Assembly: GCA_019423445.1 (NCBI GenBank)
Contig: JAHZBJ010000037.1
Location: forward strand, 1 to 15,526
Source of the DNA: Oscillospiraceae bacterium
Lineage (GTDB): Bacteria > Bacillota > Clostridia > Oscillospirales > Ruminococcaceae
Length of the DNA: 15,526 bases
Reading direction: 5' to 3'
Part shown: positions 6,824 through 13,827 of the stretch, piece after piece
Numbering within the stretch: the first letter of the stretch is position 1
Layout of the letters: every line of letters begins with the position of its first letter
Notes under the pieces: generated by a model
Seen by the model: only the letters and a program-made list of their open reading frames with translations
Databases searched by the model: none
Told to the model about the DNA's origin: nothing
Translations under genes and position numbers: made by a program

Positions 6824-7867
6824 TTATTTGGCGATGGTGAATACCCCTTTGATGCCCTCGCCGTTGGAGAGGATCCGGAACATTTCCTCCCAATCCTCCA
6901 GAGGGGCCACATGGGTCACCAGGGGGGAGAGGTCCAGAGGATAGTTGGCGAAGATCTCAATGGCCTTGTCCATATACTGGTAGTCGCTCATCATATGTCC
7001 CTGGATGGTGATCATCTTCTTGGGGATGGCGTCCCAGTTGATGGCGATGGAGGGCTTCTTGGAGGCGCCCATGGAGTTGATGCGGCCACCTACCCGGATG
7101 GCATCGAAACCGGCATTGATGGCGGCTTCGGAACCGCTGGCCTCCACCACCAGGTCCACGCCCCGTCCGCCGGTCAGCTCTTTGGCCTTGGCGGCGATGT
7201 CCACTTCCTGGCTGTTGAAGACATAGTCCGCCCCCAGGGCCTTGGCGGCGGGGAGGCGCTTCTCCACGTCACGGCTGGTGCCGGAGACGATGACGAGACC
7301 GGCGCCGGCAGCCTTGGCAGCCACCACGCTCAGCAGGGCCACCTGACCGGCTCCCAGAATCAGAACCGTCTCTCCGGGCTGGAGGTTGGAGTAGACGATG
7401 GTGTCGCTGACCTGGATGGTGAAGGGCTCCAGGAGGCAGGCGATGTTGTCGGGGATGGAATCGGGAATCTTATGGAGATAGCGGTCGGGAAGGACCACAT
7501 ATTCCGCCATGGCGCCGTCCCGGTTGATGCCCAGGGACTTCTTGTTCTTGCAGTACTGGGGGAAGCCGTCCTTGCAGGTCTGGCACTCGCCGCAGGCGTA
7601 GAGGTGGGGCTGGGCTACCACCCGGTCTCCGGGAGCCACGCTGGTGACGCCGGGCATCACCGATTCCACGATACCCACAAACTCATGGCCCATAATAAAG
7701 GGCGGGTCGCAGGGGAACTTGCCGTGGAAGATGTGGACGTCCATGCCGCAGACGGCGCAGGCCTGGACCTTGACCCGGACGTTGTCCAGGGCGGTGAGCT
7801 CGGGGATGGGGCGGTCCTCCAGACGGGAGGCGTCCGGACCGGGGGCGTACTTGTACAGTGTTCTCAT
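6824..7867 (-). CDS. Zinc-dependent medium-chain alcohol/polyol dehydrogenase
   Basis: 347-residue member of the MDR family, which interconverts alcohols or polyols with ketones or aldehydes using NAD(P). Catalytic zinc ligands are visible at C40, H61-E62 and E147. The structural-zinc cysteines are all present (C92, C95, C98, C106). The coenzyme loop is LGAGQVA (171-177), with Ala where the third Gly usually stands. The strand after it reads SGTSRD, with no acidic residue at the usual NAD-selecting place. I infer a possible NADP(H) preference. The family resembles sorbitol/threonine dehydrogenases, but the substrate cannot be read. I start at ATG 7867 (GGAGG about 10 bases upstream, AAGGAG nearer), not at the longer open frame, which would run through its own promoter. 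It is divergent from a MarR gene sharing the control region. Confidence 0.9.
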   Translation of the reverse strand: MRTLYKYAPGPDASRLEDRPIPELTALDNVRVKVQACAVCGMDVHIFHGKFPCDPPFIMGHEFVGIVESVMPGVTSVAPGDRVVAQPHLYACGECQTCKDGFPQYCKNKKSLGINRDGAMAEYVVLPDRYLHKIPDSIPDNIACLLEPFTIQVSDTIVYSNLQPGETVLILGAGQVALLSVVAAKAAGAGLVIVSGTSRDVEKRLPAAKALGADYVFNSQEVDIAAKAKELTGGRGVDLVVEASGSEAAINAGFDAIRVGGRINSMGASKKPSIAINWDAIPKKMITIQGHMMSDYQYMDKAIEIFANYPLDLSPLVTHVAPLEDWEEMFRILSNGEGIKGVFTIAK

Positions 7868-7967
7868 GATCTCCTTGCCTCCAAATATAAATTTCTGAGC
7901 GGCCGGCGGGGAAAGGGGCTTCCCCTGGCCGCAGCGATACCCATTGCGCCTGTTTTCAGGCAGCTTC

Positions 7968-7996
7968 AGTATACCACAAATTTGTTGCGTAGGCAA
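7968..7996 (-). promoter_or_regulatory. Promoter of the alcohol dehydrogenase gene
   Basis: Minus strand: -35 TTGCCT (7996-7991), 17-bp spacer, -10 TATACT (7973-7968). The -35 box is the right half of the palindrome described as the MarR operator. Confidence 0.75.
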
Positions 7997-7997
7997 C
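7984..7997. promoter_or_regulatory. Candidate MarR operator between divergent promoters
   Basis: Inverted repeat GTTGC-GTAG-GCAAC. The -35 boxes of the two divergent promoters, 7985-7990 on the plus strand and 7991-7996 on the minus strand, abut inside it. A dimer bound here should block both. The link to the adjacent marR gene is inferred from position and from the usual short palindromic sites of the family. Confidence 0.65.
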
Positions 7998-8013
7998 TAT
8001 TTTATGGTATAGT
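7985..8013 (+). promoter_or_regulatory. Promoter of the marR gene
   Basis: -35 TTGCGT (7985-7990), 17-bp spacer, -10 TATAGT (8008-8013), about 50 bp before the marR ATG. The -35 lies inside the candidate operator, which suggests autorepression. Confidence 0.7.
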
Positions 8014-8061
8014 AATAGACATATCTCCGCCGTCCTGGGGCGGCGGGAAGGAGGATCCCGC

Positions 8062-8538
8062 ATGGAAAACAAAAGACCTGTCAACCGTTTGATCTCACTG
8101 CTGTACCGGTACGGCCAGCGCTTTTTTATGGAGCGGCTGGAAGAACACGGATGCAGGCTGAAGATGGGGCAGATGCCCTCCCTCCTCCTGGTGTGGAGAT
8201 CCCCCGGGATCACCCAGGACGGCATCTGCCGCAGCACCGGCATGGACAAGGGCACCACCGCCCGGGCGGTAAAGAGCCTGGAAGAAGCGGGGCTTATTCT
8301 CCGCACTGCCGACCCCCGGGATCACCGTGCCAACCGTCTCACCCTCACCCCCGAGGGGGAAGCCCTGATCCCGGTGCTTTTGGGGGTCACCCAGGAATAC
8401 CACCAGTGGCTGTTCCGGGGGTTCACCCCCCGGGAACAGGAACAGGCCGCCATCCTGCTCCAGCGCCTGGCGGAAAACGCCTTCGGGCAGCCCCTTCCCG
8501 AGGAAGCCGGAAGGGAAAATCCCGGCAGCACCCTCTGA
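8062..8538 (+). CDS. MarR-family transcriptional regulator
   Basis: 158-residue winged-helix repressor of the MarR type, acting as a DNA-binding dimer that usually releases DNA on ligand or oxidant binding. Helical dimer segments are at 5-30 and 105-145. The helix-turn-helix runs about 50-72 (ITQDGICRSTG, then GTTARAVKSLEE), and the wing has the family signature DPRDHRANRLTLT (84-96). Cysteines at C31 and C56 are the only ones; C31 is near the position used by some redox-sensing members, but that is only a suggestion. AAGGAGG precedes the ATG by 7 bases. Its divergent neighbour is the zinc dehydrogenase, the likely target. A bidirectional terminator follows. Confidence 0.92.
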   Translation: MENKRPVNRLISLLYRYGQRFFMERLEEHGCRLKMGQMPSLLLVWRSPGITQDGICRSTGMDKGTTARAVKSLEEAGLILRTADPRDHRANRLTLTPEGEALIPVLLGVTQEYHQWLFRGFTPREQEQAAILLQRLAENAFGQPLPEEAGRENPGSTL

Positions 8539-8562
8539 GGTCCTCTGCTGTCTCAAAAAGAA

Positions 8563-8601
8563 AAAAGGCCGCGCCCCACCGAAACCGGGGCGCGGCCTTT
8601 T
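8563..8601. terminator. Bidirectional terminator (marR / AEC carrier)
   Basis: 15-bp stem (8563-8577 with 8587-8601) with a 9-base loop. A-rich sequence on the left and T-rich sequence on the right allow function on both strands. It is 24 bases past the marR stop and 38 bases past the carrier stop. Confidence 0.9.
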
Positions 8602-8639
8602 CGCTTTTTCAGGATCCCGCCATAGGGGAACGTCCAGCG

Positions 8640-9563
8640 TCAGCCGGAGATCCCCAGAAGCACCGCCGTCAGGGTCATGGTGAAGAAGCTCACCAGAATG
8701 GAAAGGGAGGAGACAAACCCCGCCAGGCCGGGGTCGGTGCCGGTCTTTTCGCTGAAGGCGGTGGCCATTACCGAGATGGGGGCAAAGAGGATGATGGCCG
8801 CCACCTGGCGCACCTCCAGGGAGAAAGGGGCGAAGAAATAGAAGAGCAGGGCCCCCGCCGCAGCCACCAGATTTCTCACCACAATCACCCAAAGGGCCTG
8901 GCGGAGATATCCGGGCTTCAGCTCCCACTCCATCATCAGGCCGATCATCAGCATGGCGATACAGGGGTTGGCGGCGCTGGCGGGGGAGAGAAAGTCCACC
9001 ACCACCTGGGGGATCCCGATGCCCAGAACCGAGAGAAGGAACATAATCAGGTAGACGTCAAAGGTAGTGGAAGAGAAAAGCTTCCCCACCGCTTTCCGCA
9101 GCGGGAGCTTCTCCCCGCCGGCGGGAACCATGGCGGAGGTCATGGCGTAGACGCCGCCGGTGCACATCACCGAGTTGCCCACATCGAAGATACAGGCTAC
9201 CCCTACCCCCGAGGCCCCCAGGAAGCTCTGGAGATAGGGCAGGGCAAAGGCCCCCACGTTATAGCCTGAGAGGTTGAGCATGGCGAAGGAACGCTGGGTG
9301 TTATCCTTCCCCCGGGTGGCCGCCCAGCCCAGCAGGGCCATAAAAAGGTCCAGAAGAAGCCCCATCCCCGCCAGAAAGAGCAGGCCGGGTGAGAAGGAGA
9401 AGGTGCTGAAGCTGACCACCACCGCAGCGGGGATGGTGAGGTTCATCAGCAGTTTGGTGAGGAGGCGGTAATCCTTGGCGCCGCAGAATCCCAGTTTCTT
9501 CATCAGGTATCCAAAGAGGATCAGCGCCACAAAGGAAGCGGCGTGTACCAGTACCGAAAACAT
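8640..9563 (-). CDS. AEC-family transporter (auxin efflux carrier type)
   Basis: 307-residue integral membrane protein with about ten hydrophobic segments in two halves joined by a polar loop near 150-165. The fold class fits the AEC family (MdcF/YfdV-like secondary carriers). Family-like features are the N-terminal GYLMKKLGF, LLMNLTIPAAVV and NLSGYNVGAFALPYL, plus a C-terminal half with IILFAPISVMATAFSEKTG. Known members move malate, malonate, lactate or similar acids; the substrate here is unknown. I choose ATG at 9563, because AAGGTG is 8 bases upstream. The TTG two codons earlier is too close to that site. It is divergent from the GntR regulator and near the larA-uxaA operon, so a role in uptake of that pathway's acid is plausible but inferred. 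Confidence 0.88.
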   Translation of the reverse strand: MFSVLVHAASFVALILFGYLMKKLGFCGAKDYRLLTKLLMNLTIPAAVVVSFSTFSFSPGLLFLAGMGLLLDLFMALLGWAATRGKDNTQRSFAMLNLSGYNVGAFALPYLQSFLGASGVGVACIFDVGNSVMCTGGVYAMTSAMVPAGGEKLPLRKAVGKLFSSTTFDVYLIMFLLSVLGIGIPQVVVDFLSPASAANPCIAMLMIGLMMEWELKPGYLRQALWVIVVRNLVAAAGALLFYFFAPFSLEVRQVAAIILFAPISVMATAFSEKTGTDPGLAGFVSSLSILVSFFTMTLTAVLLGISG

Positions 9564-9626
9564 TTCCAAAGCACCTTCTGTCTAAAAAGTTTTACCGGAG
9601 AAACCGTGGGCCATTGGGGATTTCGC

Positions 9627-9655
9627 TTTTCAAATTCTTACTTTTGTGATAAAAT
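9627..9655 (+). promoter_or_regulatory. Possible gntR promoter
   Basis: Extended -10 TGATAAAAT (9647-9655) with a weak -35 TTTTCA (9627-9632) at 17 bp. The predicted leader is about 120 bases. No convincing promoter was found for the carrier gene on the other strand. Confidence 0.4.
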
Positions 9656-9665
9656 ATGATCAAAA
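9642..9665. promoter_or_regulatory. Imperfect inverted repeat, possible regulator site
   Basis: Outer arms TTTTG/CAAAA enclose TGAT/ATCA in the AT-rich region between the divergent carrier and gntR genes, overlapping the possible gntR -10. The halves are offset by one base, so the symmetry is imperfect. Assignment to GntR is a guess from position. Confidence 0.3.
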
Positions 9666-9780
9666 CGCCGGAGGTAAATCTGAATCCTCTTACTTTTTAA
9701 TGATAATACACATTTTCCCCCTGTGTAAAGCTTTCTGTGAAAAAATTCCCAGAACCACATAATACAATGAGAAAAGAGGG

Positions 9781-10458
9781 ATGGCATTGGAACCCCGCCC
9801 CATCGCCAGCACCATCCGGGATCAGGTGTATCAGATCCTAAAGGATGAAATCTGCAACGGATACTATGAACCCGGCCACTGGCTTCAGGAAAACGAACTG
9901 GCCCAGCGCCTCCAGGTGAGCCGTTCCCCGGTACGGGAGGCCCTGCGCCAACTGACCCGGGACGGCCTGGTCCGGGACGTTCCCAACAAAGGGGTCTTTG
10001 TCAAGGAGTTCTCCATTCAGGATATCGAGGAGGTCTTTGACCTGCGGATCATGATGGAGTCCTACGCCCTGCTCCGGGCCAGGGAGGATCTGATCCGGGA
10101 AAACGAAGGCCGCCTTCGGGAGCTTTTGGAGGAGATGGACCGCACCCACTCCGCCGGAGACCAGAAGGCCTATATCAATACCGACATCCCCTTTCACCAC
10201 CTTCTCATTGAGCTATGCGGCAACAGCTTTCTGCGGAAGTCCTATAACGATGTCTATTCCATGATCAAACAGTTCTGTATCTACTCCCTGATCGATACCG
10301 AACGGTTCGACAATTCCATGTCGGAACACCGCCAGATCGTCTCCTTCCTTCTGGCGGGGCAGCTGGAGGAGGCGGAGAAGCTGAACCGCCTCCACCTGGA
10401 GCTGACCAAGACCAAGGTTTCCCAGATGCTGGCCAGTCAGGCCCACCGTCCGGGCTAG
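9781..10458 (+). CDS. GntR-family regulator, FCD (FadR) subfamily
   Basis: 225-residue regulator. The N-terminal winged helix (about 8-75) has the GntR signature ENELAQRLQVSRSPVREALRQL (about 37-58, quoted in outline) and the wing PNKGVFV (68-74). The C-terminal FCD helical domain (about 80-210) carries the set D135, H139, H183 and H205 that binds a metal in this subfamily; such domains usually sense small carboxylates or sugar acids. ATG at 9781 is preceded almost directly by GAGGG, so the spacing is short. TTG at 9787, two codons in, would give 6-base spacing and could be the real start. Its position between the carrier and the larA-uxaA operon suggests it controls both. Repeat copy B begins 7 bases after the stop. 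Confidence 0.93.
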   Translation: MALEPRPIASTIRDQVYQILKDEICNGYYEPGHWLQENELAQRLQVSRSPVREALRQLTRDGLVRDVPNKGVFVKEFSIQDIEEVFDLRIMMESYALLRAREDLIRENEGRLRELLEEMDRTHSAGDQKAYINTDIPFHHLLIELCGNSFLRKSYNDVYSMIKQFCIYSLIDTERFDNSMSEHRQIVSFLLAGQLEEAEKLNRLHLELTKTKVSQMLASQAHRPG

Positions 10459-10464
10459 GTCCGC

Positions 10465-10552
10465 GTCCGTGAGAGAAGGTTCCCTGAATCGCAAATAACT
10501 GCCCCGCTCCCTGAGCATATCACTTGGGATTCAGAAGGCGCTCTTGTGGGCA
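10465..10552 (-). repeat. Dispersed repeat, copy B (left arm of inverted pair)
   Basis: Reverse-oriented copy. Read on the minus strand it shows CCCACAAGAGCGCCTTCTGA, then GAATCCCAAGTGATATG, the core CAGGGAGCGGGGCA (10513-10500) and the end CTTCTCTCACGGAC (10478-10465). It lies in the 3' untranslated region of gntR and is paired head-to-head with copy C. Confidence 0.85.
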
Positions 10553-10641
10553 GGACAATTTGCCCAGGGCAAGTCCCAAAGCAAATTGCATCCTCCCCTT
10601 GGTCGGGAACGCGGCCCCGTCCACAGCGCCCCCTGCAGACA

Positions 10642-10676
10642 AAAAAATCCTCCGGTCAATGACCGGAGGATTTTTT
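10642..10676. terminator. Bidirectional terminator (gntR / uxaA operon)
   Basis: Perfect 16-bp stem (10642-10657 with 10661-10676, outer six pairs A-T) and a 3-base loop. It is symmetric, so it can end the gntR transcript on the plus strand and the larA-uxaA transcript on the minus strand. It sits between the two arms of the repeat pair, so both transcripts carry a repeat copy in their 3' untranslated region. Confidence 0.9.
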
Positions 10677-10699
10677 GTGCTTGTTAACGTCCCTTCCGA

Positions 10700-10774
10700 A
10701 GCTTCTCCCATCTCAGCTGATATCTCAGGGAGCGGGGCAGGAACCAGCGCCTCTGCGTCCGTCTGCTCACGGAC
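10700..10774 (+). repeat. Dispersed repeat, copy C (right arm)
   Basis: Forward copy: degenerate start GCTTCTCCCATC, then TGATAT, the core CAGGGAGCGGGGCA (10726-10739), GCGCCTCTG and the end CTCACGGAC. Inside it GTCCGT/ACGGAC (10758-10763 with 10769-10774) can form a 6-bp hairpin. It is followed by a GCGGGCC/GGCCCGC hairpin (10781-10796) and a second copy. Confidence 0.85.
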
Positions 10775-10796
10775 TCGGCAGCGGGCCCCGGCCCGC

Positions 10797-10845
10797 CAGG
10801 GAGCGGGGCAGGAACCAGCGCCTCTGCGGCCGTCTGCTCACGGAC
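10797..10845 (+). repeat. Dispersed repeat, tandem copy C2
   Basis: 49 bases matching 10726-10774 with a single difference (T to G at 10829 relative to 10758), displaced by exactly 71 bp. It ends 12 bases before the stop codon of the UxaA-type gene on the opposite strand. Confidence 0.9.
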
Positions 10846-10857
10846 CTGAATGCGGAC

Positions 10858-12021
10858 TCAGATCACAGGGCCCAGGCAGTGGACGTCGATGGAGGTAAAG
10901 TACTTGATGGCCTCGTTCTTGGTCATCTCGCCGCCCAGGACTCGGAGCATCTTCTGGAAGGCCTCCTCGCCCACCTCTTCAATGGTCTTTTCCCCGGTGA
11001 TGATACGGCCGGCGTTAAGATCCATGTCGTTCTTCATCCGCTCGAAGGTGTTGGGGTTGCCGCAGATCTTGATCACCGGCATGGAGGGGAAGCCCTGAGG
11101 GGCGCCCCGGCCGGTGGAGAACATCATAAACTGGGCGCCGGTGGCGGCCATGCCGGTGAGGATCTCCGGCTCACGGCCGGGGGTATCCTTGATCCACAGG
11201 CCCTTCTGGGTGGTGACCATCTGGGGATACTCCAGGACCCCCTGGATGGGACGGGTACCGGATTTGACGATGGCGCCCAGGCTCTTCTCCTCGATGGAGG
11301 AGAGACCGCCGGCGATGTTGCCGGGGGTGGGCTGGCCCTTACGCATATCGCAGCCCAGGGACTTGGCCCGGGTCTCCATGGCGTTGACGATGTCGTAGAT
11401 CTTCTGACCTACCTCAGGGGTGACGGCCCGGCGGGCCAGGAGGTGCTCGCCGCCCAGGAATTCGGTGGTCTCGCCAAAGACCACGGTGGCGCCCAGGTCC
11501 ACCATCTTATCCGCCACATAGCCGATGACACAGTTGGAGGCCATACCGCTGGTGGTGTCGGAAGCGCCGCACTTGATGGACATCACCGCATGGGAGATAT
11601 CCACAGGCTCCCGCTGGTAGCCGGAGACCTGGAGCACCAGTTCCCGGGCCAGGTCGATACCCTTCTGGATGGCGTTGGAAACGCCGCCCAGCTCCTGAAT
11701 GCCGATCATCCGCACCGGCTTGCCGGTGGCCTCGATGACACTGTACATCTTTTCATAATCGGTGCCCTCGCAGCCCAGGCTGACGATCAGCACCGCCGCC
11801 AGGTTGGGGGAGCAGCCCAGGGAGGTGAGAGTTTCAGTGACCCGATCCAGGTCGGGGGGGAGCTGGCAGCAGCCCTGATGGTGGAAGAACCCCACGGTGC
11901 CCTGAACCTCGGTGACAATGGCCTGAGCCACGTCGTTGGCGCAGGTGACGCTGGGGAGGATCCCCACCAGGTTTCTGGAGCCGACCCTTCCGTCGGGCCG
12001 GACATATCCCATAAATTCCAT
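10858..12021 (-). CDS. UxaA-family lyase, large catalytic subunit
   Basis: 387 residues matching the C-terminal catalytic part of altronate dehydratase (UxaA) and its relatives (galactarate dehydratase, sulfolactate sulfo-lyase large subunit). These enzymes eliminate water or another beta group from a 2-hydroxy acid to give a 2-oxo acid. Visible features are GYVRPDGRVGSRN (5-17), SVTCAND (C27), HHQGC (47-51), SLGCEG (C84), KCGASD (150-155), GETTEF (183-188), TPGNIAGGLSSIEEKSLGA (232-250) and FSTGRG (301-306). The conserved Cys/His/Asp residues probably hold the metal site, but I cannot assign ligands. ATG at 12021 has GGAGGA 8 bases upstream and is only 1 base past the SAF-subunit stop, so the two are translationally coupled. 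Known single-chain UxaA fuses both parts. The substrate is not determinable. Confidence 0.9.
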   Translation of the reverse strand: MEFMGYVRPDGRVGSRNLVGILPSVTCANDVAQAIVTEVQGTVGFFHHQGCCQLPPDLDRVTETLTSLGCSPNLAAVLIVSLGCEGTDYEKMYSVIEATGKPVRMIGIQELGGVSNAIQKGIDLARELVLQVSGYQREPVDISHAVMSIKCGASDTTSGMASNCVIGYVADKMVDLGATVVFGETTEFLGGEHLLARRAVTPEVGQKIYDIVNAMETRAKSLGCDMRKGQPTPGNIAGGLSSIEEKSLGAIVKSGTRPIQGVLEYPQMVTTQKGLWIKDTPGREPEILTGMAATGAQFMMFSTGRGAPQGFPSMPVIKICGNPNTFERMKNDMDLNAGRIITGEKTIEEVGEEAFQKMLRVLGGEMTKNEAIKYFTSIDVHCLGPVI

Positions 12022-12022
12022 G

Positions 12023-12334
12023 TTATTTCTCCTCCTTCTGCCAGTCGCCCCGGCCCCGGATGCTGTCCAGATTGTGGACGTGTACGTAATCGCCGGGCTG
12101 GATCTCCTTGGTGGCTACGCCGATCTCCTCGCCGTACTTGGTGATCTGTTCCCCCACATGGATCTGGGTGAGGGCGATTTTATGGCCATAGGGGACATCC
12201 CCGTGGACGGTAAGGACCTGGGAGTTGCCCCGTTTGTCCCGGACCTCCACCTGGGTGCCGTCAGTGATGCCGTTGGCGAAGATGGTGGCCACATTGTCTT
12301 TGTCGTTGACCTTCAGTGCCAGGTTCAAAGCCAT
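12023..12334 (-). CDS. UxaA-family lyase, SAF-domain small subunit
   Basis: 103 residues matching the N-terminal SAF domain of altronate dehydratase, here as a separate protein. Motifs are DNVAT (13-17), GHKIALTQI (50-58), KYGEEIG (66-72), VHVHN (84-88) and the RGRGD end (93-97) typical of split versions. It is expected to form the complete enzyme with the following large subunit. AAGGAGG lies 11 bases before the ATG, slightly far but clear. It is preceded by a 170-base gap from the larA-like gene and followed by the large subunit with a 1-base gap. The related small subunit of sulfolactate sulfo-lyase shows that membership of this family does not fix the substrate. Confidence 0.9.
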   Translation of the reverse strand: MALNLALKVNDKDNVATIFANGITDGTQVEVRDKRGNSQVLTVHGDVPYGHKIALTQIHVGEQITKYGEEIGVATKEIQPGDYVHVHNLDSIRGRGDWQKEEK

Positions 12335-12504
12335 GGTATGCGATTCCTCCTTTTAGGGTCGTGTAAATTGTGTTTGCCTGAGCGCGCCCCAGGCGGGCGA
12401 ACCGGATGGTTCCGGCTGGTTTCGGGATGCCTCCGCTGCGCCGCGGAATTTTGGGTTTATGACCGCTGGGGCAGCGGAAGATCCCACCCCCCCAGAGGAT
12501 TCCG
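12335..12504. other. Intra-operon gap between larA-like and SAF genes
   Basis: 170 non-coding bases. On the minus strand several short GC hairpins are possible (5-bp arms such as CCGCT/AGCGG and GAACC/GGTTC), but there is no U-run, no clear promoter and no open frame with a ribosome site except that of the SAF gene. It could tune the relative expression of the two parts; nothing stronger is supported. Confidence 0.5.
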
Positions 12505-13785
12505 TTACTGGGCCGCCACCGCCAGGACAGCCACCCCATCGGGGATGACCACCACTTTGGCGTCCTTGCCCTTCATGGCGTAGGCCATCTCCAGGGCTTC
12601 GTCGGGGGTAGAAGCGGGGATCATGTTGGCGGAGCGCACCTGCTCCGGGGTCAGGTAAGTGGTAACCAGGATCACCGGGTGCTTCCGGAGGATCCGGGAA
12701 TAGATCTGGGCGCACCACTGCTCGGGAATGGTCTCCTTGGGCGGGATCTTGGAAAGGTTGGCGTCGATCTCCTCGGGGGTGCCCATGGCGATGAGCTTTT
12801 CAAAATGGGTGCCTCCCATGCCATCGGCGCAGGAGCAGCACATAATGATGACCCCGTCCTCCCCGGCACAGGCCTCAGCGGTAGCCACCGCCTTGGGGGA
12901 CTGGTAGAGGTTCTGGTCCAGGGGATAACCGCCGTTGGAGGTGACCACAATGTCCCCGGTGATGCTGGGGCACTGGGAAAGGCTGCGGATAAACTCCACC
13001 CCTTTGGCGTGGGACTCCTCCAGGTCGCCGCAGAAGGCGGCGATGATCTTTTTCTCTCCATCCAGGGCCACATTGAAGGTGAACTGGACATTCACCGCCC
13101 GGGCTGCCGCCACCATGTCCTCATGGATGGGGTTCTTCTCCAAAACCCCGGCCATGGCGTAAGGGCTGGCAATGGCCTTATAGGAGTGGTTCTCGTTCAC
13201 TGTCACCTGAGAGCAGATCCCGGGGAGGATGCTCTTGCGGCCGCCGGAGAAACCGGCGAAGAAGTGGGGTTCAATGAACCCCTCAGTTACCAGAAGGTCG
13301 CACTCCGCCGCCAGGCGGTTCACCTCGAAGTCCGCTCCCGAGGGAAGGGTGCAGATATGTACAAACTGGCTGGGGTCGAAGGCGTCGTTGACGGCGATTT
13401 TCTCATTGTCCACAATGGCGTCGCCGAACATCCGCCGCTGCTCTTCCGGGGTGGTCGCCCGGTGGAGGCCGGTGGCGATGAGGATGGTGATGTCCGCCTT
13501 GGGGTTCCCCTTGCGGATCTCGGCCAGAAGCAGGGGCAGGGTGATCTTGCTGGGCACCGCCCGGGTGTGGTCGCTGGTGACCAGGACGATCTTCTCCTTC
13601 CCCGCTGCCAGCTCCCGGAGCTTGGGGGAGCCGATGGGGTTTTCCAGAGCGTCCAGCACCAGCTGGGTCTCGCTCTTCTCGGCCTTGTACTGGTGCATCT
13701 TGGCGGTAACCACCGCCAGAAGGTTTTCTTCCTCCACATGGAGGTCCAATGTGCCGGTGTAGTAGGGGATGGCAATTGTTTTCAC
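12505..13785 (-). CDS. larA: LarA-family nickel-dependent hydroxy-acid racemase/epimerase
   Basis: 426 residues. The LarA superfamily inverts the alpha carbon of 2-hydroxy acids using a nickel-pincer nucleotide attached to a lysine. With the GTG start at 13785 (GGAGG 7 bases upstream) the key residues have the same numbers I recall for Lactiplantibacillus plantarum LarA: H108 in GLHR, H174 in EPHFFAGF, K184 in GGRKS and H200 in NENH. An early SDHTRAVP motif (residues 71-78) also fits. The longer frame opening at 13836 would start inside the promoter and lacks a ribosome site. The family includes lactate racemases, malate racemase and aldonate 2-epimerases, so lactate is not implied. Neighbours, a UxaA-type lyase pair, suggest a sugar acid or dihydroxy acid. 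The cofactor genes larB, larC and larE are not in the window. Confidence 0.92.
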   Translation of the reverse strand: MKTIAIPYYTGTLDLHVEEENLLAVVTAKMHQYKAEKSETQLVLDALENPIGSPKLRELAAGKEKIVLVTSDHTRAVPSKITLPLLLAEIRKGNPKADITILIATGLHRATTPEEQRRMFGDAIVDNEKIAVNDAFDPSQFVHICTLPSGADFEVNRLAAECDLLVTEGFIEPHFFAGFSGGRKSILPGICSQVTVNENHSYKAIASPYAMAGVLEKNPIHEDMVAAARAVNVQFTFNVALDGEKKIIAAFCGDLEESHAKGVEFIRSLSQCPSITGDIVVTSNGGYPLDQNLYQSPKAVATAEACAGEDGVIIMCCSCADGMGGTHFEKLIAMGTPEEIDANLSKIPPKETIPEQWCAQIYSRILRKHPVILVTTYLTPEQVRSANMIPASTPDEALEMAYAMKGKDAKVVVIPDGVAVLAVAAQ

Positions 13786-13827
13786 GTAGATTCCTCCATT
13801 CCTTGGTCGAAATTGAATTCTGTATGG

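Noticed and set aside
6764..8092. Long open frame on the plus strand across the dehydrogenase gene
   Set aside because: It is a shadow of the opposite-strand dehydrogenase: His/Gly/Asp-rich composition, no family motif, and it crosses the divergent promoter region.
9700..9762. 20-codon frame in the carrier-gntR gap after a GGAGGT sequence
   Set aside because: The GGAGGT is more than 20 bases from the ATG, and the peptide has no recognisable feature.
10465..10845. CRISPR array
   Set aside because: Copies are in both orientations, unit spacing is irregular apart from the 71-bp pairs, the linkers are similar to each other rather than unique spacers, and no cas gene is present.
10675..12144. 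489-codon open frame on the plus strand over the repeats and the UxaA gene
   Set aside because: It is antisense to a gene with clear family motifs, begins inside the terminator/repeat region, and its early repeated residues only reflect the 71-bp DNA repeat.
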